64,000 nt of DNA from contig CM042558.1 of NCBI GenBank assembly GCA_023630585.1, forward strand, positions 16,694,300 through 16,758,299. The letters are read 5' to 3'. The translations under genes were made by a program, and so were the position numbers. Below, one piece after another: positions 53,101 to 59,410 of the stretch. The notes beneath the pieces are model-generated. The model was given only the letters and a program-made list of their open reading frames with translations. It was not told where the DNA came from and did no database searches. Source of the stretch: Cranoglanis bouderius (lineage: Eukaryota; Chordata; Actinopteri; Siluriformes; Cranoglanididae). Numbering within the stretch: position 1 is the first letter of the stretch; each line of letters starts with the position of its first letter.

Positions 53101-54567
53101 AACATTATAAAAGATAAAACATAAGAACATGAACTCATCACTTCCTTCCTTCACGTTTCAGGAGGTTTTGATGTTCCAGTCCTGTGTACTGACTGCATGG
53201 AAAACAGTTGCAGTTACTCCAGGCCATCAGACTACCTCAGCCAGGGCGTTACGCCTCCTTCAGGCATGGAGTACCAGCAGATGGAGCCTCCGTCGACCTT
53301 CACTAACCATAAGACGGGTGAGGGGCACTGTAACGGAACGCCAAACGGAGTCAGGAGGGAGGCGACGCCAACATTGTACAAGAAACACGGAGATACAAAA
53401 GGTGAGGTCGGAGAAAATGGGCGGTAGAGCTTCATTGCCCAATATCCGCGTGTCATACTTTTACCGAGTTTGATTCATCGTGTTCCGCCCACGGCTTCTA
53501 AATCAAGCGAAATGCTCGCCGTCCATCATCGCCTGATGAAGGAACCCTCTGTCCTGTCATCAGACGGGTGGAATGATTTAGTTTGGCTTGGATTTTATTA
53601 ACACAGAGAGTGTGCATAGCACATTCCATGGCCTCAGGGCCGAACAAGGGAACAGGCGAGAGTGTAAAAGACATAAAAGTTAGAATCAAATTTAAACTCT
53701 AGAGTCTCTGGTATAGATGGCTGTAAGATTGTTTTATATTGTATTACTATAATACAATATTTTAGCATAGTAGTAGCAAATCTGAATGTCATATCAAACA
53801 GCCAACCAAGTTTGATAGATAGAAATATGATGAAACATTAAATACAAGCTAAATTTGCTGCTCAAGACCAACCTGAGGACTGTCCTAATAGATGTGGGGT
53901 TATAATTAAATACTTGAAATGAATCCTTCAGCCACTCGAGCAGAACCAAACACGACAATGCGTTGTTGCGTGTACAATGCATGTACAAACCTACAATATT
54001 ATAAAATTATCATAACAGTGTACGCTTACTACGTTACGCTTTGGCTGGCTAGGTTGCTTAGACTCTGAGAGAAATTTGACAAACTGTGGAGGATCTAGTG
54101 GCAGTCAGGTGACTGTTCAGTATAGGACTGCCAACTTTATTTCCAAAGGGAAAGAAATTCTGGCATAAATGAAGCCATTCGATAATTACAAATTAGTCAT
54201 GGATTGTATTGTGCCCACAAAACCAAGATTAACCCAATTGTAAAGCAATCGTGGATTTAGATTCCTTGGAGCTTTAACTCCAGAGTGAACTATTTGTAAA
54301 TAGATTACTGATTACTAAAAATAGATTACAGATTAGGCTATAACAGGCTATAAATATTCGACTGAAATGGTATTTTGTTTTATTTCCGTCTCAGGATCTC
54401 CGGCCAGCAGGACGGGAACACCATCTCCGAGCGAGAGCCACCATCGGCCGGTAAAGCCGACCTCCGTCCCCTCCACCTGCACGGACGCCGAGCTCACAAA
54501 GACTCTATTACCCAATGGCCACACACACTCGAGTGAGGCCGCCCCCCTCAGGCGGGCTAGTGACTAG
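18140..54567 (+). CDS. lrig1: lrig1 gene, 18 coding exons (LRR and Ig domain transmembrane protein)
   Basis: Spliced gene, not a single ORF. The 18 exons listed separately total 3039 nt, i.e. 1012 codons plus TAG, with GT-AG borders throughout. Order of parts: signal peptide (about residues 1-28), LRRNT with Cys36, 40, 42 and 49, about 15 LRRs (about 65-430), LRRCT (about 430-485), Ig1 (Cys511/Cys573), Ig2 (Cys616/Cys668), Ig3 (Cys710/Cys759), transmembrane helix (about 792-817), basic stop-transfer TRKK and a tail of about 190 residues. From family knowledge, LRIG1 is a cell-surface protein that binds receptor tyrosine kinases such as EGFR/ERBB and promotes their down-regulation, and it marks quiescent epithelial stem cells. 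The segment [15 protein letters not shown] plus [19 protein letters not shown] fits LRIG1 rather than LRIG2/3. As recalled, human LRIG1 is about 1093 residues, so the tail here is shorter. The start is supported by an in-frame TGA at 18113 and an A at -3. Confidence 0.96.
18745..19312. repeat. 41-bp minisatellite with 37-bp variants
   Basis: About 14 tandem units built on CGCACAAAAATATCACGATA plus TTTACTTATGATACCTACAAT. Most are 41 bp. At least four lack four bases (TTTA) and are 37 bp. Copies are nearly identical, which points to recent expansion or homogenisation. Confidence 0.95.
20560..20870 (+). mobile_element. dispersed repeat family X, copy A
   Basis: Shares GTTTTCTGT, the block AACTTCAAGAAAGAGA, GGCTGAGGAGGGAACG and ATGTAACTATAAACAGATG with three other places (34950-35220 plus; 30780-30960 and 56690-56900 minus). 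No coding frame. Class unknown. Confidence 0.55.
22400..22485 (-). mobile_element. SINE fragment, minus strand
   Basis: Contains the reverse complement of a SINE head (GTGCTGGGATTTGAACGTAC at about 22448) and GGGGTTAAGGACCTCG. It belongs to the family seen at 10505-10672 and is diverged. Confidence 0.5.
22747..22934. mobile_element. hAT-type MITE, 188 bp, with 8-bp target duplication
   Basis: Terminal inverted repeats CAKTGGTCACCAACCC continue with CTTCCTGGAGATCTACCTTC-like arms of about 45 bp. The flanks are TTCTAAAC (22739-22746) and GTCTAAAC (22935-22942), an 8-bp duplication with one mismatch. CA(G) ends plus 8-bp duplications are hallmarks of hAT elements. It has no coding capacity. Confidence 0.75.
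25277..25345. repeat. compound (GT)n(GA)n microsatellite
   Basis: About 20 GT units followed by about 14 GA units. ORFs on both strands are artefacts. Confidence 0.95.
26642..27021. mobile_element. MITE family Y, copy 1
   Basis: Inverted ends AGCTATGTTTCCATCCA (left) and TGGATGGAAACCTAGCT (right), 380 bp apart. The interior is AT-rich, with GCGATATTCC and an 84-codon frame I consider chance. A second, inverted copy lies at 30501-30682. Confidence 0.7.
27438..27472. repeat. (CT)n microsatellite
   Basis: About 17 CT units. Confidence 0.95.
27745..27790 (-). mobile_element. SINE 3' end, minus strand
   Basis: CATTTACGTTTGGCGGACGC plus TTTTATCCA is the reverse complement of the tail of the SINE at 10505-10672. 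Only the end is present. Confidence 0.5.
30350..30450. repeat. hairpin module (GATTATTTTCC), near copy C
   Basis: GAAATAATCAGC (left) pairs imperfectly with GTTGATTATTTTCC (right), followed by AGTAACAGCATG. The same module recurs at 35310-35440 and 56469-56595. Confidence 0.5.
30501..30682. mobile_element. MITE family Y, copy 2
   Basis: Inverted ends TCTATGTTTCCGTCCAAGTT and TGTGGATGGAAAAATAGC. It shares the inner GGAATATCGC with copy 1 in opposite orientation and is shorter at about 182 bp. Confidence 0.6.
30780..30960 (-). mobile_element. dispersed repeat family X, copy C (minus strand)
   Basis: The reverse complement reads ATGACAAGCTGCGTTTCTTT, ATCAACTTCAAG, GGAGCTGGTGAGGAAATGAC and TATAGCTGCTATAA, matching copy A in order. 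A run of 12 C interrupts it at about 30833-30844. Confidence 0.55.
30966..31500. repeat. large foldback: 195-bp inverted arms around a 143-bp centre
   Basis: The left arm (30966-31160) is the inverted copy of the right arm (31304-31500). Shared blocks include TGTTTATTTGAAG, GCCACCGAG, CTTGAAAAGTTACGTTCA and TTGGCACAAATT. The arms are about 80% alike by eye. The centre holds a CCAAT (31182-31186) and CCCCGCCC (31207-31214). Short frames of 61 and 85 codons on opposite strands are similar only because of the inverted repeat. Confidence 0.75.
33478..33549 (+). CDS. lrig1: lrig1 exon 2: LRR
   Basis: Exactly 72 nt, one LRR module, starting [10 protein letters not shown] after the split Leu codon. 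The acceptor is a T/C run ending TTTCAG and the donor is GTGAGT at 33550. It continues in frame from exon 1 across a 15 kb intron. Confidence 0.95.
33550..34529 (+). other. lrig1: lrig1 intron 2
   Basis: 980 bp, GTGAGT...CCCTCAG. It has a short A-run and C-run. The part at about 34080-34240 is free of repeats I know. Confidence 0.9.
34530..34604 (+). CDS. lrig1: lrig1 exon 3: LRR
   Basis: 75 nt, one LRR ([14 protein letters not shown]...IVTLHL). The acceptor is CCCTCAG and the donor GTAAGC. Flanking introns are phase 2, so the exon is a symmetric unit. Confidence 0.95.
34950..35220 (+). mobile_element. dispersed repeat family X, copy B
   Basis: Contains GTAACGTTTTCTGT, AGTGTCGGTGCTTTGTAACA, GTTAACTTCAAGAGAGAAAA, GAGGCTGGTGAGGGAACG and AATGTAACTATAAACGGAC, colinear with copy A. 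The hairpin module follows at 35310-35440. Confidence 0.6.
35310..35440. repeat. hairpin module (GATTATTTTCC), after copy B
   Basis: AAGTAATCAACTTCAGGGTG pairs with CACCCTGATATTGATTATTT around a short loop. It continues TCCTATAACAGCATGCCCTG and ATGTGTTTTATTA. Confidence 0.6.
37740..37805 (+). repeat. LINE-type tail (GCGCTATACAAATAAAACTG)
   Basis: AAAAGCGCTATACAAATAAA followed by repeated CTGAATTGAA is the usual 3' end of fish L2-like LINEs and dependent SINEs. Only the tail is recognisable. Confidence 0.5.
37900..38060 (+). repeat. GTTCC-rich dispersed repeat, copy 1
   Basis: Contains GATCTAAAAAGGTTCCCCGC, CCAGGACCTAAAACCGATTT and GAGCGTTCCTGGGTTCCAGC. It is similar to 39640-39790 and 51800-51960. 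Class unknown. Confidence 0.4.
38435..38572 (+). CDS. lrig1: lrig1 exon 4: two LRRs
   Basis: 138 nt, two LRRs ([13 protein letters not shown] and [11 protein letters not shown]). The acceptor is CTCACAG and the donor GTGAGT. It aligns without gaps to the corresponding mammalian LRIG1 repeats as I recall them. Confidence 0.95.
39055..39198 (+). CDS. lrig1: lrig1 exon 5: two LRRs
   Basis: 144 nt, two LRRs ([14 protein letters not shown] and [15 protein letters not shown]). The acceptor is TTCCTCAG. The donor GTGAGT at 39199 runs at once into a (CA)n microsatellite. Confidence 0.95.
39204..39283. repeat. (CA)n microsatellite fused to the exon 5 donor
   Basis: About 40 CA units, with one AAAC interruption near 39226, beginning within five bases of the donor. 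Confidence 0.95.
39640..40270. repeat. degenerate GTTCCTGAGTTCTTGAAAA array
   Basis: Many short diverged copies of GTTCCTGAGTTYTTGAAAAW, mixed with GATAGAAACATGCCTA-like spacers. It starts with a copy of the GTTCC-rich dispersed repeat at 39640-39790. Confidence 0.6.
40845..40988 (+). CDS. lrig1: lrig1 exon 6: two LRRs
   Basis: 144 nt, two LRRs. It includes the family-typical [10 protein letters not shown] and [16 protein letters not shown], nearly identical to mammalian LRIG1. The acceptor is TTTCCGCAG and the donor GTGAGT. Confidence 0.96.
41486..41629 (+). CDS. lrig1: lrig1 exon 7: two LRRs
   Basis: 144 nt, two LRRs ([17 protein letters not shown] and [16 protein letters not shown]). The acceptor is CTCCCGCAG and the donor GTGAGC. 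The NNS and NSG stretches are typical of the family's LRR ladder. Confidence 0.96.
41786..41929 (+). CDS. lrig1: lrig1 exon 8: two LRRs
   Basis: 144 nt, two LRRs ([14 protein letters not shown] and [17 protein letters not shown]). NLT in NNLTKL is a likely N-glycosylation sequon. The acceptor is TCTTGTAG and the donor GTAAGT. Intron 7 before it is only 156 bp. Confidence 0.96.
41930..44106 (+). other. lrig1: lrig1 intron 8
   Basis: 2.2 kb. Holds (CT)n at 42763-42785, a C-run at about 43123-43136 and a GA-rich stretch (43368-43396). Frames up to 117 codons show no domain and no splice support. Confidence 0.85.
44107..44187 (+). CDS. lrig1: lrig1 exon 9: LRR
   Basis: 81 nt, one longer LRR ([20 protein letters not shown]). 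The three-residue insertion ED-T/M-SGAF is a hallmark of LRIG proteins. The acceptor is CTATAG after a CT-rich tract and the donor is GTGAGT. Confidence 0.96.
44556..45432. repeat. old tandem duplication of about 430 bp
   Basis: Blocks recur in the same order. AGACAAGGCAACATCATGAT with ATCCAAGCA (44617) matches AGACAAGGGAACAACGTGAT with ATCCAAGCAG (45116). TAAGAGTGGCATCTGAGGGACA (44810-44831) matches 45340-45361. TCTGTGGTGAATTG (44889-44902) matches 45390-45403. Identity is perhaps 65-75%. Confidence 0.6.
46165..46500. repeat. degenerate minisatellite, about 58-bp unit
   Basis: About six diverged copies with the landmarks AAGCTCAGTGTGGA, GTYCAGGA and AAGGC.AGGGAAA. Confidence 0.55.
46893..46920. 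repeat. A-run of 28 bases
   Basis: Uninterrupted poly(A). I see no SINE or retrocopy body directly upstream that it would end. Confidence 0.9.
47517..47588 (+). CDS. lrig1: lrig1 exon 10: LRR
   Basis: 72 nt, one LRR ([20 protein letters not shown]), almost identical to mammalian LRIG1. The acceptor is ATGCAG and the donor GTGAGT. Confidence 0.96.
47589..48251 (+). other. lrig1: lrig1 introns 10 and 11 (with exon 11 at 48001-48072 between)
   Basis: Intron 10 is 412 bp and intron 11 is 179 bp. T-rich runs at 47707-47735 and 48150-48164. Nothing else recognisable. Confidence 0.85.
48001..48072 (+). CDS. lrig1: lrig1 exon 11: last LRR
   Basis: 72 nt, [23 protein letters not shown]. The acceptor is TGAACAG and the donor GTGAGT. 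It is the last phase-2/phase-2 LRR module. Confidence 0.95.
48252..48415 (+). CDS. lrig1: lrig1 exon 12: LRRCT cap
   Basis: 164 nt, codes the C-terminal LRR cap: [15 protein letters not shown], then [15 protein letters not shown] and SFVC. Four cysteines are spaced as in LRRCT domains. The exon enters in phase 2 and leaves in phase 1, so it is the adapter between the LRR exons and the Ig exons. The donor is GTGGGC at 48416. Confidence 0.96.
48416..49040 (+). other. lrig1: lrig1 intron 12
   Basis: 625 bp, phase 1. AT-rich, with no recognised element. Confidence 0.9.
49041..49364 (+). CDS. lrig1: lrig1 exon 13: Ig-like domain 1
   Basis: 324 nt, residues 485-592, a complete I-set Ig fold with Cys511, Trp525 and Cys573 ([16 protein letters not shown]). 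It is phase 1 at both ends. The acceptor is CCCATAG and the donor GTAGGT. Confidence 0.97.
49365..50193 (+). other. lrig1: lrig1 intron 13
   Basis: 829 bp. It ends in a (CA)n repeat that directly forms the acceptor AG (50192-50193). No gene inside. Confidence 0.9.
50157..50192. repeat. (CA)n microsatellite forming the exon 14 acceptor
   Basis: About 17 CA units ending CACAG, preceded by a short pyrimidine tract (CTGCTTTTTCCC). Confidence 0.95.
50194..50475 (+). CDS. lrig1: lrig1 exon 14: Ig-like domain 2
   Basis: 282 nt, residues 593-686, Ig fold with Cys616, Trp628 and Cys668 ([12 protein letters not shown]). The motif [17 protein letters not shown] is shared by all LRIG paralogues. The acceptor AG is the end of a (CA)n microsatellite. 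The donor is GTAAGA. Confidence 0.97.
50495..51260. repeat. intron 14 minisatellite with 130-bp higher-order repeat
   Basis: Units of about 27-36 bp with the core GAAAGTCCTGTTGGGTT and then TAGTTTAGACACTGAGA. From about 50850 to 51240 a block of four units repeats with a strict 130-bp period (GACACAGAAA at 50861, 50991 and 51121). The minus-strand frames ([10 protein letters not shown]...) are translations of it. Confidence 0.95.
51800..51960 (+). repeat. GTTCC-rich dispersed repeat, copy 3
   Basis: Contains ACGTTCCCATCCAAGGAACC, TAGTCCTAGGAAACAG and CTGGACCAGGAACTGTTGAG, similar in content to 37900-38060 and 39640-39790. Confidence 0.35.
52211..52645 (+). CDS. lrig1: lrig1 exon 15: Ig-like domain 3, transmembrane helix, juxtamembrane
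   Basis: 435 nt, residues 687-831. Ig3 has Cys710, Trp722 and Cys759 ([17 protein letters not shown]). A linker with NTSS sequon follows, then the membrane helix (about 792-817, ending SLVWVCIIY) and the basic QTRKKSEE. This region is diagnostic for LRIG1. The acceptor is CCCTCAG. The donor GTGTGT is weaker than the others in the gene. Confidence 0.97.
52740..52871 (+). CDS. lrig1: lrig1 exon 16: cytoplasmic tail, conserved DET...SSQGTLS block
   Basis: 132 nt, phase 1 at both ends. It codes [20 protein letters not shown], the most conserved block of the LRIG tail, and ends SGHTHSNG. Intron 15 before it is only 94 bp. The acceptor is TCCTCCAG and the donor GTAAAC. Confidence 0.95.
53162..53401 (+). 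CDS. lrig1: lrig1 exon 17: cytoplasmic tail
   Basis: 240 nt, phase 1 at both ends. It begins [24 protein letters not shown]-x4-CSYSR resembles CSDC-x4-DCYSR of mammalian LRIG1 as I recall it. The rest is low-complexity, rich in P, S and T. The acceptor is GTTTCAG and the donor GTGAGG. Confidence 0.88.
53402..54394 (+). other. lrig1: lrig1 intron 17
   Basis: 993 bp, phase 1. AT-rich, no element recognised. Confidence 0.9.
54395..54567 (+). CDS. lrig1: lrig1 exon 18: end of cytoplasmic tail and stop
   Basis: 173 nt, ends in TAG at 54565-54567. It codes a Ser/Pro/Thr-rich tail ending in [26 protein letters not shown] echoes the GHTHSNG motif of exon 16. The acceptor is CGTCTCAG. The last residues carry an Arg-Arg-x-Ser pattern that could be a basophilic kinase site (inference). 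Confidence 0.9.
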
Positions 54568-55245
54568 CACCTCGTGGAATACCAAGCGAAGACTTTCGTT
54601 TCGCTGTTTTTTTGTATCGTGTTTGCACTGTGAACTGCTACCTCACACCGAGGGGCGCACATGGAGCTCGTCCTGCGTCTGATCGCGGAGTCTAGGCGTC
54701 CGGGTTTGAAGGCGAAGCTTGAACGTGGGGGCCGTCGGTGTCCCAGTCCGAGCGTTACACCTGTACATAGTGTTTAAATCCTCCTCAGGGAGGCTTCGTT
54801 CACCGCTGCAAAAAAAAAGAAAAAAAGATATATGTGACTTGCATTTGAAGCATGTTAATGTAGGGAATATTGTATGATACAACAGAGTGCTATAATGTTG
54901 GACTTTAAATTGTACATAAGAGTTTTCATATATATCTATATCTATATTATTATTATATAACTTTTACAGAAGAGTATTTGAATCTATTCTGCGCATGGTC
55001 CGATCAGAGTGATGCTATTTTTCCTCTCTTTTTATAAACCTCCCAGCCCTGGTGCCTTACAGCATGAACAAAGAATCTGTGAGTCTGTCGCCCGTCTCTC
55101 GAGACGAGACTCTTCTCTTTCGTGAAATGGAAACGCTTTTCCTACACTTGAAATTGAGATAAACACTATAATCTCCAGCTACAGCCTTGCCTTATGATAC
55201 GGTTCATATTTGCTGGTCTTGAATAAAAGAAACTGTTTAGGCCCA
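54568..55245 (+). other. lrig1: lrig1 3'UTR
   Basis: Sequence from the stop codon to just past the first good poly(A) signal (AATAAA at 55222-55227). It holds two copies of TGTACATA (54762-54769 and 54911-54918), which match the Pumilio recognition consensus TGTAHATA, and a TAT-rich stretch at about 54929-54960. The 3' end is inferred; later signals could also be used. Confidence 0.55.
55222..55227 (+). terminator. lrig1: probable lrig1 poly(A) signal AATAAA
   Basis: Canonical AATAAA 655 bp past the stop codon, in GAATAAAAGA, with T/G-rich DNA within about 80 bp downstream. It is the first clear signal after the stop. Confidence 0.55.
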
Positions 55246-56468
55246 GTATGGTACGATAAGTTCGAGGGTGGGTGAATCAGTACTTTGGTAGTAGTAATAT
55301 GAGATTTAACACCATTCTCGAGATTTAAATGTGTGTAGGAAGGTTGAAATTTTCACACTTTTTTCCACTAGAATAGATATCGAGCTCAACAGAAATGCTT
55401 AAGCAGCCTATTTCACAATTCCTCAAAAAAAAAACAACAACTGTGGAGCTTAAAACTATGATTTTCATCATTTGCACAGCCTTAATTCTGGGGGGGGGAG
55501 GGGGGGTGACAATATTCAGCTCTTACATTTGCTTCCAAGGTACCAAATGCTAGTAGTTAGCCAGTGGTACATATAAACTGTACTGTTCTGGTTTATTTTT
55601 TATTTGATAACACCACTGAGGGAAGCAGTGTGAATGTGGACACCTCAGAAGAAAAGAAAACATACCTAAAATGTGTGCTAACAACAAAGCATTGTTAGAA
55701 ATTTCTTTCTATGACAAAAGGGATAAAGATAAAAACTTACACAAGGAAAGGAAAGGGCATCATTATCTGTGTCAGCCGGCGTTTCGGGAGTTTTCAATGT
55801 CTACATACAGGGAATGGCCAGTACCTTCAGTAAACACCATTAGATAATGCTACGTCAACGTTACTAAACGCCTCATTAGCTAATGCTAACTCTAGCCACT
55901 TTAAACCAAATAATAGGTACTAAGCAAATAACTCAAATCTGTGAGGCTTTTTAAGCCTACCCACCCCCCCCCCCCCACCCCCACCCACAGAAACCAAACT
56001 GAGGGAATATATTTTTTTTCTTTAGGAGTTAGCTAGCTATGTTACAGCAATTCTATCACTCTGTTACCCAACTAACTGGTTTACAAAGCTAGATTTTAGC
56101 TAACCAGCTAACTCAGAATGAAGAGAAAAGATCTTTGCTTCATATTCTGGTCAGAAACACGAAAAGGTTTTACCTGCTAATTTCCATAGCTCATGTGGCA
56201 TAGCAGACTTCTTCACCTTCCTTTCAGATTAATTTATTGAAATGAACTCAAACGGCTGTACATTTGCAATGCTGAAAATGTTGACGTGTGGCAAGTTGAC
56301 ATGTCTATTAAAATCACATTCTTGCTCTTTGACTTTTGTTGTCTGAATTGTCATTATCTCGTTTGATAATAAATTAGGTTTCGATTTTTTTTTTTTAATA
56401 TAGCACGTTAAATGGTCATTTGGGAAAGGATGCAACATTCTTATCCAGAGTTTATAGACAGCAGGTAA

Positions 56469-56595
56469 GGAATAAAACACCTGGGGAGCGTGCCGCTATA
56501 GGAAAATAATCAACAGCAACGTGGTGTGATGATACAGTTAACACCCTGAGGTTGATTGTTTTCCAGTTACGCCACATCCTGTAGTGTTTTATTCC
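56469..56595. repeat. hairpin module with perfect 12-bp ends, near copy D
   Basis: Begins GGAATAAAACAC and ends GTGTTTTATTCC, exact inverted repeats 127 bp apart. Inside, AGGAAAATAATCAAC pairs with GTTGATTGTTTTCC. This is the clearest copy of the hairpin module. Confidence 0.7.
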
Positions 56596-56689
56596 ACTTA
56601 TACCACAGCAATTTGGTAACACTGACAATTTTATTTAATTGTATCTTCTTATAGTTACATTTGTTGTTAAATGTTGTGAAATATCTGCA

Positions 56690-56900
56690 AAACGATTTGC
56701 TTTCACATACACGTACAGCAGCTATCCTCTCACCAGCCTCCCTCATTTCTCTCTCGAAGTTAAAAAGACAAAAACAGAGCTGGTCAAGTTACCGAGAAAC
56801 TGTAAAGTCCTCTGTCCTGAAGGCTTTCCCATGGCGGAAAACTATAGAATCAATAACGTGTTAGAATGAGCGCGTTACTATAAACAAGTGACTTGCCTTG
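56690..56900 (-). mobile_element. dispersed repeat family X, copy D (minus strand)
   Basis: The reverse complement reads CCTTCAGGACAGAGGACTTT, TTTCTCGGTAAC, TTTAACTTCGAGAGAGAAAT and GAGGCTGGTGAGAGGATAGC, colinear with copy A. Confidence 0.55.
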
Positions 56901-56969
56901 GAGCTGAACTATAGTCAGAGCTGCTGTTATGGAAAATTAATCAACACAGTGTATTAGTCCCTAAGAAAT

Positions 56970-57297
56970 ACATAGTCATGACATAAAAACCACTGACAGC
57001 TGAAGTGAATAACATTGATTATCTCATTACAATGGTACCTGTCAAGGTGTGGGATATATTAGGCAGCAAGTGAACGGTCAGTTCTCGAAGTTGATGTGTT
57101 GGAAGAAGGAAAAACGGCAGGTCTCGCGGACTGGTCCCGGTATGCAGTGGTTAGTACCTACCGGCTAGTACCAGTGGGTAGTCATGTGCGCCCGACGATC
57201 ACTGATGCACGTTGGGGGCGAAGGCTGGCCCGTCTGGTCCGATCCCGCAGAAGAGCTACTGTAGCACAAATTGCTGAAAAAGTTAATGCTGGCTATG
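56970..57297 (+). mobile_element. Tc1-like transposon fragment (5' leader and transposase N-terminal part)
   Basis: Starts near CATAGTCATGACATAAAAAC, runs through GTCAAGGTGTGGGATATATT and a piece coding RRATVAQIAEKVNAGYD, the helix-turn-helix region of a common fish Tc1-like transposase. Internal deletion and frameshifts have removed the catalytic part; after 57297 the similarity stops. Not functional. Confidence 0.7.
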
Positions 57298-59249
57298 ACA
57301 GCTTGATCTGTGCACTTCTGGTGCTTCTGGTGAAACTGGCTTCCCTTCCCATCTTTCTCTTCACATAACCCAGTGCGGTTATGCAAAACATAAGCACTCC
57401 TGGAACGCCACTCGACCAATCAAATTAGTTGACTGGAACTAACCGTTGTATAAAACATAATACCAACCACTTCAGGAGACATTTTAGTAGTATAATTTAT
57501 ATAAATAGACACTCTGAGCCACATCTGACAACGAATATCCTTCCTGATGCATTATAGAATAACACACACGGTTCATAAGATATAAGAAAGTGGCATGCAA
57601 TATTGCAATTTTTTAAAATTTTTTTATTATACACCCATCTTAAAATTTGTAATAGCTAGCCAGAGACACGTGGTTAAGGTTTAAGACCAGTTGTAAAAGT
57701 AGTCTTAGTCTAAAAATGACCATGAAAGGCAGCGGAAGCCCAAAAGTGAAGATGTCCTCATGACTAGAAGGACAAGCCAAGGTCCGTAAGCCTCAACTGC
57801 TTACGTTTGCCGCTTGGGTTCATCTCTGCAAAGTCGTTGAGCTTTTACATGAGCAAACATTAAGCATGATCTTAGTTCCGTTGCAATGAGAACATTTGCT
57901 CTCTATCAGGGTTTAACATTAGTCAATGTTCAAACTGAACTAATGTGCGTGTAGATACAGTTCACTAATGTTTTGTTTGCTGGAAAGAGCTATGATCAAA
58001 CAAGTAATGCCACTAAAGTCTGCCATGGCTGTTGATAATTCAGGTTGGCAAATGTTTGCATTATTATCGGTTTTTCCTATTTATTTTGCACGCTTGAGTT
58101 GTTTTTAATACGAATACACTTACCATGTTTTGACAGTTTACACATGGAGGGACGTACAGCTCTTGTACTGCACAATTATTGTACACAGCTATAAGAATTA
58201 ATACCGCTCATTAGTATTAAAATCCACTGCTCTCAGGATTTGACAGGATAAAAATATAATATTTCACATTACAACATGACTCCAATGGCTTGCTTTGATT
58301 AAACTCTACTCTGACATTCACACCTGTGGACTCACCTGTCAGTTTCTCTTCTTGCTTTCCCCACTCGTGTGCTTCTACCTCATAAAGCTATCAAAATGCC
58401 CTCGAGCTGCAGCATGCTACTCATACTTTTTTTTTTTTTTTTACTGATACTCTCATAAAACACTCCTGGAAATCGCTTGTCTTTATGTTCACTGCTAATA
58501 AGCAAACAAGCAAGTCTAGACCCAAAACCTGAACGTCAGCGTCTGCTATATTTGACCCTCCACACCAAACCTTACAGGTTAGTTCGTTTTCCAGCCAATA
58601 ACTCTTTATTTTACGAGAGATTGGGTTCAGTAAGGTGCGTTCCAACAGCAAACGACTCTTCAGCACTGGAGGTTCCAGTTCAACCCTGCCACACAAGGAT
58701 TTTGTTGTTAACTCTGGTCCAAAAGCTGAATGTGTGTCCCGTTAGCGGTCTTACTAGTATGTCAATCATTTTATAAAATGGCCCCAATGCTTAAACAAAT
58801 ATCTTCATACTCATATTTTCATATGGTCCCCACATACGGGACCCATAAGTCAGGTTTAAGTTGTCACAGATGTAATATTTAAACTATTGCGTGATGAAAA
58901 AAAAGCATAAATGTAGCTATGTGATGTTTTGGTTAAACTTCAAGAAATGGGTTCAAGTTAAATACTCTAGAAGATCTAAGTATGAAATGGGTATATGTGA
59001 GCTGAAGTGTTTGTGACATTTTATTTTATTGGAAAGAAAATCCAGGCTGATCTGGATCACCCTAACACCCTAACTGTCTAACATAAACTGTAAGGCAAAT
59101 CTCAGCTTATAGTTGCTTATAGTCTTACAGTAGCTGCTTCACCAAACAAGTGCGCTTACTTTTAATAAAGGACTCATTCTGATTGCCGTTACAGTCTCAG
59201 AGTAGGCAATAAACGTGTGTAAATATCAAGATTTAGGAATCTGATGAAA

Positions 59250-59410
59250 CACGTCCATCCATTTTCCATACTGCTTATCTTTCATAGGGTCAAGGGTAGC
59301 CTGGAGCCTATCCCAGGGAACTTGGGGTAAAAGGCGGGGGACACCCTGGACGGGGTGCCAAGTCATCGCAGGGCACAATTGCACACCCATTCGCACACTA
59401 CGCATTGAAA
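59250..59410 (-). mobile_element. truncated SINE-type repeat, minus strand
   Basis: CGTCCATCCATTTTCCATAC, CTGGAGCCTATCCCAGGGAA and GCAGGGCACAATTGCACACC match the 3' half of the element at 6075-6410. The tRNA-like head is missing. Confidence 0.65.
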
